From Terriglobus sp. (GTDB lineage: Bacteria > Acidobacteriota > Terriglobia > Terriglobales > Acidobacteriaceae): a DNA stretch of 7,505 nucleotides. Below, piece after piece: positions 1-5,680 of this stretch (its first letter is position 1; the number at the start of each line of letters is the position of its first letter). The notes under the pieces are model-generated. The model saw only the letters and a program-made list of their open reading frames with translations, made no database searches and was not told the DNA's origin. The DNA is taken from positions 1 to 7,505 of the forward strand of contig JAHFTZ010000103.1 of NCBI GenBank assembly GCA_023265355.1. The letters run 5' to 3'. A program made the position numbers and the translations under genes.

Positions 1-213
1 ATCGGAGAGCCAAACGTTGTCGCTTTCTTCTCCGATATTAGTGCGATCGTACTCCAAAATCCAAAGTTCAACTCCTAGGGCGAATGCGCTACTTGCAGCT
101 TGATTTGAAGTAGGCGGTGACCGATTCAAGCGCTTAGTGCCAGGCTTTTCCTTACTCCCGACGAACGCAATTCTCTTCAGATGTGATCTCGATGAGTGCC
201 AAACCGCCGACAT
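1..213 (-). CDS. Doubtful partial ORF running off the left edge, product unknown
   Basis: From an ATG at 213-211 a minus-strand frame of 71 codons stays open to position 1, where it is still in frame. The frame is already open further upstream, to about 305. The last third reads like real protein, with segments such as SSAFALGVELWILEYD followed by an acidic stretch ending at the edge. The first half, rich in Ser, Arg and Lys, looks less convincing. There is no Shine-Dalgarno tract before the ATG, and the codons prefer A or T in third position, unlike the GC-rich genes to the right. It could be the start of a divergently transcribed, perhaps acquired, gene, or a chance open frame in lower-GC DNA. 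I do not recognise a family. Confidence 0.2.
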   Translation of the reverse strand, partial: MSAVWHSSRSHLKRIAFVGSKEKPGTKRLNRSPPTSNQAASSAFALGVELWILEYDRTNIGEESDNVWLSD

Positions 214-311
214 ACTTATTGTTCTACGTGCAAGCGCAACGTTTCTGAATGACAACAAAGCCCACGATCTAAGATGGAGCGCATGAATCGGTACACTCGA
301 TAGGTCAACCT
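1..311. other. Left flank without a confident gene, upstream of moeA
   Basis: This stretch is visibly poorer in GC than the genes that follow and gives no protein I recognise in any frame. On the minus strand one frame stays open from about position 305 to the left edge; it is listed separately as a doubtful partial ORF. On the plus strand two short frames enter from the left edge and stop at 76-78 and near 110, so either could be the tail of an upstream gene, but neither is convincing. The promoter of moeA should lie here. I looked for paired -35 and -10 hexamers and found only TAAGAT at 270-275 without a fitting -35, so I do not call a promoter. Confidence 0.5.
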
Positions 312-313
312 AT
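300..313 (+). promoter_or_regulatory. Inverted repeat over the moeA ribosome-binding site and start codon
   Basis: ATAGGT at 300-305 and ACCTAT at 308-313 form a perfect inverted repeat with a 2-base centre. It covers the only Shine-Dalgarno-like tract before moeA (TAGGT, 301-305) and the first two bases of the ATG at 312. In RNA it could fold as a 5-bp stem, AUAGG with CCUAU, closed by a UCAA loop, which would hide both the ribosome-binding tract and the start codon. In DNA it could be a small operator half-site pair. It does not resemble the ModE consensus as I know it. A 6-bp repeat can arise by chance, so its role is inference from position only. Confidence 0.35.
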
Positions 314-1523
314 GAGCGAACTCCTTACCTGCGCCGAAGCTCTCGCCGTCATTCAAACAGAGGTGCTGCGTTGGGATGCACCGTCGCGCGCATCCGAAAT
401 AGTTTTGCTGGAAGACTCTCTCGGTCGCGTTCTCGCTCAGCCTCTCGTTGCGGATCGCGATCAGCCACCCTTCCCGCGCTCCACCCGCGACGGCTTCGCC
501 GTGCGTTCCTCCGATGAGGGAGCAAGAACCATACTCGGCTCAGTGCGCGCAGGGCAGATCTGGACAGGCCCGGCCCTGCAACAGAATCAGGCCCTTGAGA
601 TCATGACCGGTGCGCCGCTGCCTGAGGGCGTGGACGCCGTCGTGATGATCGAGCACGTCTCTATCGCAGAAAAGACGCTGCATCTCGATACAGGTCGAAC
701 GCTCACGGCGGGAGAGAACATAGTGCCGCGTGCTGCGGAGGCCCACCAGGGCGATGTCCTTCTCACCGCCGGGACGCGCCTGCACGCGGCAGAGATCGCC
801 CTCGCTGCCTCCCTTGGCTACGCCACGCTCAAGGTCTATCCGCAGCCTCGCGTAGCCATCCTCGCCACAGGGGACGAACTCGTCGACGTCTCCCAACAAC
901 CCGCGACGCATCAGATCCGCAACTCGAACACCCACGGACTCGCCGCCCTTGTGCGCGCGTATGGCGGCATTCCCGTCCCCTTGCCCCCTGTAGCCGACAC
1001 ACGCGAAGCCCTGGAGGCTGCAATCGCCCAGACCGGCGACGCCGATCTGCTGCTCCTCTCCGGTGGCGTCTCCGCCGGAAAGTACGACTTCGTCGAACCT
1101 GCCCTACTCGCCCGGGGCGGGAAGCTTTTCTTTACCGGCGTCAAGATGCAGCCCGGCAAACCCGTCGTCTTCGGCCAGATGCCCTCGCAGTATGTCTTCG
1201 GCCTGCCCGGCAATCCCATCTCCACGCAGGTCACCTTCCTCCTTCTGGTCGCGCCGCTGCTGCGCGCTCTCGGCGGCGAAGCCAATCCCACTCCCCACTT
1301 CGCTCAGGCGACGTTGGCCCAGCCGGTCAAAACAAAACCCGGCCTGACCCGCTTCCTCCCGGCGAGGATGACTCCAGCCCTAGACAGGACAACCGTCACG
1401 CTGACAGGCTGGCAGGGCTCCGGCGATCTCGCCTCGAACGCGCGTGCCAACTGCTACGCCGTGATTTCGCCTGATCGCGAAAGCCTCGCGGCGGGCGAAA
1501 CAGTTACCGTTCTCCTGCGTTAG
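312..1523 (+). CDS. moeA: Molybdopterin molybdotransferase MoeA
   Basis: This cytoplasmic enzyme performs the last common step of molybdenum cofactor synthesis, in which adenylylated molybdopterin from MogA/MoaB is hydrolysed and molybdate is inserted. The 403 residues match the usual length of about 400. Visible motifs, in order: the N-terminal PPFPRSTRDGFAV block (Asp60 in the place of the conserved MoeA aspartate); MTGAPLPEGVDAVV; GENIVPRAAEAHQGD; ATGDELVD opening the MoCF-binding domain; QIRNSN; LLLLSGGVSAGKYDFV; GVKMQPGKPVVFG; and VFGLPGNPIS. A C-terminal beta-barrel domain IV follows. The ATG at 312 has only a weak TAGGT tract 7 bases ahead, lying in an inverted repeat. moaC starts 8 bases downstream, so the two are probably cotranscribed. 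The Arg in STRDGF where many homologues have Met looks like a lineage variant rather than damage. Confidence 0.97.
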   Translation: MSELLTCAEALAVIQTEVLRWDAPSRASEIVLLEDSLGRVLAQPLVADRDQPPFPRSTRDGFAVRSSDEGARTILGSVRAGQIWTGPALQQNQALEIMTGAPLPEGVDAVVMIEHVSIAEKTLHLDTGRTLTAGENIVPRAAEAHQGDVLLTAGTRLHAAEIALAASLGYATLKVYPQPRVAILATGDELVDVSQQPATHQIRNSNTHGLAALVRAYGGIPVPLPPVADTREALEAAIAQTGDADLLLLSGGVSAGKYDFVEPALLARGGKLFFTGVKMQPGKPVVFGQMPSQYVFGLPGNPISTQVTFLLLVAPLLRALGGEANPTPHFAQATLAQPVKTKPGLTRFLPARMTPALDRTTVTLTGWQGSGDLASNARANCYAVISPDRESLAAGETVTVLLR

Positions 1524-1531
1524 GCTTTCTT

Positions 1532-2023
1532 ATGACAAAAAAGCTCTCGCACTTCAACGAAGCGGGCGAAGCCCACATGGTCGACGTCAGCGCAAAAGCC
1601 GCTACCCGCCGCGAAGCCGTCGCCGAAGCCTTTGTCGAGTTGAACGCCGCCGTCCTCGCCGCGCTTCCTCAGAATCCGAAGGGCGATCCGCTCGAAGTCG
1701 CACGCTTCGCCGGCATCATGGCCGCAAAGAAGACCGCAGACCTCATTCCCATGTGCCATCCGCTCCCGTTGAGCTTCATCGATGTGGAAGCCACCATCGT
1801 GCATGCTTCCACGCTTCTGGGTACGCAGGGAGGCGTCCGTCTCCGCGCCACCGCCGCCACCGTGGCCGGAACCGGCGTGGAGATGGAGGCCATGACCGCC
1901 GCCACCGTGGCCGCGCTCACCGTCTACGACATGACCAAGGCGCTGGACAAATCCATCCGCATACGCGAAGTCGTGCTCCTCTCCAAATCCGGCGGGAAGA
2001 GTGGAGACTACCACCGTTCCTGA
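1532..2023 (+). CDS. moaC: Cyclic pyranopterin monophosphate synthase MoaC
   Basis: MoaC converts the 3',8-cyclo-GTP product of MoaA into cyclic pyranopterin monophosphate, the first stable intermediate of molybdenum cofactor synthesis; the family is a hexamer of small subunits. The 163 residues are full length. The family blocks are all present: HFNEAGEAHMVDVSAKAATRRE at the N terminus, LIPMCHPLPLSF (Cys75-His76), TGVEMEAMTAATVAALTVYD (Glu117, Glu119), and DMTKALDK followed by LLSKSGGKSGDY. Lys50, His76, Asp133 and Lys136 correspond to catalytic residues described for the E. coli enzyme. The ATG lies 8 bases after the moeA stop with no good Shine-Dalgarno tract, which suggests translational coupling. 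No moaA, moaD, moaE or mogA is in view, so the rest of the pathway must be elsewhere. Confidence 0.98.
   Translation: MTKKLSHFNEAGEAHMVDVSAKAATRREAVAEAFVELNAAVLAALPQNPKGDPLEVARFAGIMAAKKTADLIPMCHPLPLSFIDVEATIVHASTLLGTQGGVRLRATAATVAGTGVEMEAMTAATVAALTVYDMTKALDKSIRIREVVLLSKSGGKSGDYHRS
1850..1913 (+). repeat. Perfect 19-bp in-frame direct repeat inside moaC
   Basis: The 19 bases at 1850-1868 recur exactly at 1895-1913, 45 bases apart and in the same reading frame. Both copies encode Thr-Ala-Ala-Thr-Val-Ala, once just before and once just after the conserved GVEMEA segment. The second copy lies in a conserved family block; the first lies in a more variable strand. GC-rich codon choice for a repeated hexapeptide is the simplest cause. 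Confidence 0.6.
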
Positions 2024-2063
2024 GCCAAAGCCTTGGCCAGCCTCAGCTTGGCGCAAAAGCGCC

Positions 2064-2095
2064 TAAAACTGAATCACACTAAAATTGAATCAGAC
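2064..2095 (+). repeat. Imperfect 16-bp tandem repeat abutting the reductase start codon
   Basis: TAAAACTGAATCACAC (2064-2079) is followed directly by TAAAATTGAATCAGAC (2080-2095), identical at 14 of 16 positions. The second copy ends on the base before the ATG at 2096. The unit length is not a multiple of three and the stretch is AT-rich, which argues that it is non-coding and that the ATG, rather than the upstream in-frame TTG at 2033, is the true start. The second copy contains TAAAAT (2080-2085), close to a -10 hexamer, but no matching -35 is seen. It could be a pair of direct operator sites or a small replication slip. Confidence 0.7.
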
Positions 2096-2788
2096 ATGGA
2101 CCGTCCCACACTCACCGCCCGTCTCACCGGACGCCGCCTGCTCGCTGCCCCCAGTCAGACCTTCCTTCTCTCCTTCACTACGGAGAACGAGGCCGACTTC
2201 GACTTCGTGCCCGGGCAGTTCGTCTCCGTCGTAACCGAGAGCACGTACCCTGAGGGCCACACCAAGGCAGGCCAGCCACGGCAGGAGACACGCGCCTACT
2301 CCCTGGCCTCCGCACCGCGCGGTCCACACTTTGAACTCTGCCTCAACCGCGTCGGCGCATTTTCAGAGATGCTCTGCGATCTCGCCATGGAAGACATGAT
2401 CCGCGTTCACGGACCGCACGGAACTTTTACCCGTCGCGATGGCCAGGCACCAGCGCTCTACGTCGGCGCCGATGCAGGCATTGTTCCGATCCGCAGCATC
2501 TTTCGTGCGGCCGTTCCGCCGCACGCCACACTGGTGCAGATCGCGGCTACGCGGGAAGATCTTCTCTTTCGCGACGAGTTCGCCGCTTCGCCCGGGCTGC
2601 GTTATCTGCCCATGGTTGCGCCCGAGGCTACGTTTGTAGAGGCACAGCTTCAAAAGCTTCTATCGGCCCACCCGGAGATCCAGACAGCGTACCTCTGCGG
2701 CCTGAACGCTTCCATCGGCCCGATCCGCGACCTGCTCAAATCTCTAGGCTGGGACCGAAAGCAGATTGTCTTCGAGCGGTACGACTAG
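2096..2788 (+). CDS. FAD-dependent NAD(P)H oxidoreductase, ferredoxin-NADP reductase fold
   Basis: This is a 230-residue soluble flavoprotein expected to pass electrons between NAD(P)H and a one-electron carrier such as ferredoxin or flavodoxin. The N-terminal barrel shows FVPGQFVSVV (about residues 37-46) and the flavin motif RAYSLAS (about 65-71). The nucleotide domain shows GADAGIVPIRSIF, a variant of the usual GGTGIAPMRS, then AYLCGLNASIGPIRDLLKSLG and a C-terminal FERYD like that of FNR-type reductases. There is no [2Fe-2S] domain, which separates it from VanB-type oxygenase reductases. I chose the ATG at 2096 because the extra 21 residues from the TTG at 2033 look non-coding and cross a non-triplet tandem repeat. 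No Shine-Dalgarno tract precedes it. It follows moaC by 72 bases and converges on the sigma factor gene with 20 bases between stops. Its partner is unknown. Confidence 0.9.
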   Translation: MDRPTLTARLTGRRLLAAPSQTFLLSFTTENEADFDFVPGQFVSVVTESTYPEGHTKAGQPRQETRAYSLASAPRGPHFELCLNRVGAFSEMLCDLAMEDMIRVHGPHGTFTRRDGQAPALYVGADAGIVPIRSIFRAAVPPHATLVQIAATREDLLFRDEFAASPGLRYLPMVAPEATFVEAQLQKLLSAHPEIQTAYLCGLNASIGPIRDLLKSLGWDRKQIVFERYD

Positions 2789-2808
2789 CTCTCAGAGTTC
2801 ACAGTACT

Positions 2809-3348
2809 TTAGTGAGTCAGCTGACTGCGGCGACCTGCTTGAGGTTCATGGCTCGCAGAGAGCTGCGTACGAAGCCTGTTTCGTGCTCGCGCCAGTCGCG
2901 ACATCACCGTTCCGACCGGGCAGTTCAGAAGGGCGGCGATCTCCTGATAGGAGAGCTCCTGGTACTCGCGCAAAAGAATAATCTCGCGCAGCGGAACCGA
3001 GAGGCTTTCGATGGCGCGTTGTAACTCTTCGCGCTTCATCTTTTCTTCGTAGAGAGTGTAAGGACTCTTGGATGGCTCTACTGCTTCGTGCGTGTCCGTC
3101 TCTTCCAGACAGTTGTCAACGAATTGGAAACCATTTCGCCTTTGACGGAGCTGGTTGCGCCAGACATTGCGCAGGATGGTGAAGAGCCAGCTCTTCATGT
3201 TGAAGATTCCCTGGGTTTCGTTCATCGCGCGAATCGCACGAACGTAGGTCTCTTGCACCAGGTCTTCCGCGTCACTCGCATTGCGGGAGAGGATCCTCGC
3301 ATATGCGTTGAGGCCTGCGTTATAAGGCAACATTTGTGTATCGAGCAT
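2809..3348 (-). CDS. RNA polymerase sigma factor, ECF (sigma-70 group 4) type
   Basis: This is a 179-residue alternative sigma factor made of regions 2 and 4 only, typical of ECF factors that redirect RNA polymerase to a stress or envelope regulon. Region 2 (about residues 10-72) contains SDAEDLVQETYVRAIRA and MKSWLFTILRNVWRNQLRQRR. Region 4 (about 104-166) contains LSVPLREIILLREYQELSYQEIAALLNC-type sequence with the helix-turn-helix ending in GTVMSRLARARNRL. There is no C-terminal extension or membrane segment. No anti-sigma gene lies beside it: downstream is the convergent reductase and upstream, 168 bases away, the sulfurtransferase. Before the ATG at 3348 a purine tract (GGGGAGAGG, 3369-3361) lies 12 bases away, rather far, and is caught in an inverted repeat. 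A second ATG at 3333 is possible but has no better site. Confidence 0.95.
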   Translation of the reverse strand: MLDTQMLPYNAGLNAYARILSRNASDAEDLVQETYVRAIRAMNETQGIFNMKSWLFTILRNVWRNQLRQRRNGFQFVDNCLEETDTHEAVEPSKSPYTLYEEKMKREELQRAIESLSVPLREIILLREYQELSYQEIAALLNCPVGTVMSRLARARNRLRTQLSASHEPQAGRRSQLTH

Positions 3349-3363
3349 CCGAGTGCGAGACCT

Positions 3364-3434
3364 CTCCCCTATTTCTATCGAGAAGAGAATCGGACGGCTT
3401 TCAATAGGGGAGCACTTTGATATAAAAGTGCTCC
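3364..3434 (-). promoter_or_regulatory. Two overlapping perfect 10-bp inverted repeats in the sigma factor leader
   Basis: Read on the minus strand, GGAGCACTTT (3434-3425), a 6-base loop TATATC, and AAAGTGCTCC (3418-3409) form a perfect 10-bp hairpin. The last four bases of that hairpin, CTCC, also begin CTCCCCTATT (3412-3403), which pairs perfectly with AATAGGGGAG (3373-3364) across 29 bases. This last arm is the start of the purine tract that would serve as ribosome-binding site for the sigma gene. The two stems cannot both form in full. No U-run follows either, so neither looks like an intrinsic terminator for the sulfurtransferase gene. An RNA switch controlling translation of the sigma factor, or a set of DNA operator arms, are the two readings I consider; which applies is inference. 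Confidence 0.55.
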
Positions 3435-3516
3435 AACTTTAAAATCTCTTTCGTAGTGCTGTGGAATAACTCTTTTGGGGGGTGGGCGATACCGGCTTGC
3501 ATCCTGGCTTTGGAAG

Positions 3517-4365
3517 CTAAATTTTTTCGATGACCGCATTCGGTTGGATCGCGTACTCAGCCCACGAACCGTCGTAAAGGCTGAAAGATTCTGCGCCGGC
3601 AAGCTCAAGCGCCAACCCCACAACAGCAGCCGTCACACCGGACCCGCAGGTCGTCGTGATCGGTCGGTCGAGGTCAACGCCTTTTGCCGAAAACACTCTG
3701 CGAAGCTCGTCCGCGGATTTGTATCGGCCCGTCTCCAAAAGATCTGTGAAAGGAACATTGATGGCCCCCGGCATGTGGCCGGAGCTAATCCCCGGTCGCG
3801 GCTCCGGCGCACTTCCGGCAAAGCGGCCAGCGGAACGCGCATCCACTATCTGCGCCTTCCCCGAGATCGACTCCAGAATCTGCGCAAAATCCTTCACGGC
3901 GTCTTTCCTGAGCGTGGCATGGAAGGAAGCAGGCTCCCGCGCAACCACTCCGGATTCCGTGGGAAGTCCGCTCTCAACCCATGCCCGAAGCCCACCGTCC
4001 AGCAGATACACTTTCTGAGCTCCGAAGGTCCGCAGCATCCACCACGCGCGCGGGCCAGAGAAGACTCCCTCCTGCTCGTAGACCACGATGGTCTTGCCGC
4101 TCTCCACACCGAGAGCGGACATCTTCGATGCAAACGCCTCTGCGGATAGGAGCATGTGCGGCAGCGTTGTGGCATGGTCCGAGAACTCGTCGATATCGAA
4201 GAAGATCGCGCCTGGAATATGGTTCGCTTCGTATCTGGCACGCGGCGTCACGGAGACAGCGGAGCCGGGAGGCGCGAGCGTGGCATCCAGCACCAACGTC
4301 TCTTCATCCTTCAGATGGTCCGCAAGCCAGGAGACGCTAACAAGATGTTCCATGGAAACGAGCAT
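3517..4365 (-). CDS. sseA: 3-mercaptopyruvate/thiosulfate sulfurtransferase, two rhodanese domains
   Basis: This cytoplasmic enzyme moves a sulfane sulfur from 3-mercaptopyruvate (or thiosulfate) to an acceptor through a cysteine persulfide. The 282 residues hold two rhodanese domains. The N-terminal, inactive one (about 8-135) has HIPGAIFFDIDEFSD and VFSGPRAWWMLRTFG. The catalytic one (about 155-280) has the substrate loop EPRPGISSGHMPGAINVP and the active-site loop CGSGVTAA with Cys240. CG-S-G-V-T/S is the signature of mercaptopyruvate sulfurtransferases rather than thiosulfate rhodaneses, and the protein lines up with E. coli SseA along its whole length as I remember it. Two starts are possible: the ATG at 4365 has GGAGG only one base ahead, while the ATG at 4353 has it 13 bases ahead; neither spacing is ideal. 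The gene follows the Rieske oxygenase by 21 bases and is probably cotranscribed with it. Confidence 0.93.
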   Translation of the reverse strand: MLVSMEHLVSVSWLADHLKDEETLVLDATLAPPGSAVSVTPRARYEANHIPGAIFFDIDEFSDHATTLPHMLLSAEAFASKMSALGVESGKTIVVYEQEGVFSGPRAWWMLRTFGAQKVYLLDGGLRAWVESGLPTESGVVAREPASFHATLRKDAVKDFAQILESISGKAQIVDARSAGRFAGSAPEPRPGISSGHMPGAINVPFTDLLETGRYKSADELRRVFSAKGVDLDRPITTTCGSGVTAAVVGLALELAGAESFSLYDGSWAEYAIQPNAVIEKI

Positions 4366-4386
4366 ACCTCCGTTTTCCAGCTGCCG

Positions 4387-5496
4387 CTAGGCGGTGAAGC
4401 TCCTGCCCAGACCCAGGGCTGCAAGCCTTTTCCGATAGGCGATGGAACTTCTGTCTGCGGGAAAATGTGCCTCTGCCTGTAGATCGAGGGGCAGGTCCTC
4501 AGGATATTGCTGTTCGACGATGGCCTGATCCTCTGCAAAGACCAGATGATTGAAGTCGAGCGTGGCCTGCAACGGCGCATCGCGCTCGAAGTTGCGGCAG
4601 ATAGGAACGAACAGGCGTGTCTTCCGCGCAGAGACAGGAGAGGCGACGTTGAGGATATGGAGTTGTCCCTCCCCTGGGAAGAAGATGCTCAGCTTCGCGG
4701 CAAACGGCTCAAAGACCTCGAAGCGTCTACGCCAGATGAAACCGGGTGGATTGAGGTGCTTATATCCCACGGAATAATTACTGACCGTGCTGTAGTAATC
4801 CGCCACAAAACCGTGCTGGGTCTGTTCCACCACGTAATCGGGAACCTCGGGATTCTCCACCTCTCCGAAGGTCTCCACATGCACAAAGGCAAAATGGCTC
4901 ACATCCAGAAAACCTTCCATCTGACGTCCTGCAGAAGCCTTCATCGTCACGCTATCCGGTAGGACCTGTAGATACGAAGGATCGTCCCATTCTTTCATCA
5001 CGGGAAGCGACGCCTCGCCGCGTTCCGCCAGGCGCACCCACACAAGACCGAAAGCCTCCTGCACCGGAAGCATGTGCAGCCGCAGGCGAGGGGAGATCGC
5101 CCCGTTTGGATGTGCCGGGATACAGGTGCAGCGTCCGTCCACGTTATAGCGCAGACCATGATATTTGCAGATAATCTCGTCACCCTCCACGTGCCCAAGG
5201 CTCAGCGGTGCTCCACGGTGATAGCAGATGTCCTTCGCGGCCGCGAGCGACCCATTGGAGACGCGGTAGACCACAACCCGCTCGTCCAGTAGGCGCGCCG
5301 CGTAAGGCTTGTCTGTGACCTCGCTGGAGAAGGCGACCGGATACCAGAACTTTGCGAGCGCATGCCAATCCGATGAGGAAAAGGTGCAGTCCCGCGGCAG
5401 GGTTTCCTTGCCAGGCACCACGGAAGATGCAAGATCGGCGACGGGAACGAAGGAATCTGAGTCTGGTGCAGATGTGGGAATCAAAGTTCTCTCCAT
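4387..5496 (-). CDS. Rieske [2Fe-2S] non-haem iron oxygenase, alpha-subunit type
   Basis: This is a 369-residue oxygenase that would use electrons delivered to its Rieske cluster to activate O2 at a mononuclear iron, hydroxylating or demethylating an organic, often aromatic, substrate. The Rieske ligands are Cys91, His93, Cys110 and His113 (CYH-x16-CKYH). The iron site is seen as GFLDVSHFAFVH, with His201 and His206 as ligands and Asp198 as the bridging acid, and Asp323 in FAEDQAIVEQQ as the third ligand. The layout resembles the vanillate demethylase/phthalate dioxygenase-like group; the substrate cannot be told from sequence. No ferredoxin or dedicated reductase gene adjoins it. The first 35 or so residues precede the usual family start. 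The ATG at 5496 lacks a Shine-Dalgarno tract, while an in-frame TTG at codon 5 has GGAG six bases ahead, so the start is uncertain. Confidence 0.93.
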   Translation of the reverse strand: MERTLIPTSAPDSDSFVPVADLASSVVPGKETLPRDCTFSSSDWHALAKFWYPVAFSSEVTDKPYAARLLDERVVVYRVSNGSLAAAKDICYHRGAPLSLGHVEGDEIICKYHGLRYNVDGRCTCIPAHPNGAISPRLRLHMLPVQEAFGLVWVRLAERGEASLPVMKEWDDPSYLQVLPDSVTMKASAGRQMEGFLDVSHFAFVHVETFGEVENPEVPDYVVEQTQHGFVADYYSTVSNYSVGYKHLNPPGFIWRRRFEVFEPFAAKLSIFFPGEGQLHILNVASPVSARKTRLFVPICRNFERDAPLQATLDFNHLVFAEDQAIVEQQYPEDLPLDLQAEAHFPADRSSIAYRKRLAALGLGRSFTA

Positions 5497-5680
5497 GCAG
5501 GAATGACGTCTGGAACGTATTGCGGGAGGGACAACGGAATAATTCTCTCGCGTCCCGATTTTTAGCCCTCAGTTGGAAAGACACCGTCCTCCCCTGATTT
5601 TATTCCGCAGGGACGAGCAAAGAGAGCTGGCACAATGGAGACCTTCGTTCCTCAGCCAGGCTCACAGATAGAGCGGCCCA

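Noticed and set aside
2050..2063. Short hairpin GGCGC-AAAA-GCGCC between moaC and the reductase gene
   Set aside because: It has a 5-bp stem with no following T-run; it is too weak to call a terminator.
2033..2095. N-terminal extension of the reductase from the TTG at 2033
   Set aside because: The 21 added residues are lysine- and serine-rich, unlike the family N terminus, and the stretch contains a 16-bp tandem repeat that is not a multiple of three; the ATG at 2096 matches the expected start of the fold.
2815..2826. Perfect 12-bp palindrome AGTCAGCTGACT at the end of the sigma factor gene, near the convergent reductase stop
   Set aside because: It lies in coding sequence, has no U-run or loop suited to a terminator, and about two 12-bp palindromes are expected by chance in a window this size.
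3409..3434. Intrinsic terminator for the sulfurtransferase gene
   Set aside because: The 10-bp hairpin is strong, but on the minus strand it is followed by CCTATTG and on the plus strand by AACTTTAAAAT, neither a run of T, and it lies about 83 bases after the stop.
3475..4149. Long plus-strand open frame (224 codons) opposite the sulfurtransferase gene
   Set aside because: It is antisense to a clear SseA-type protein with an intact CGSGVTAA loop; its translation is low-complexity Arg/Ser/Pro sequence, as expected from the reverse of GC-rich codons.
5535..5607. Inverted repeat CGGAATAA (5535-5542) / TTATTCCG (5600-5607) between the LytTR and Rieske genes
   Set aside because: It is only 8 bp with a 57-base spacer; such a pair is fairly likely by chance in a 184-base gap, and no promoter elements line up with it.
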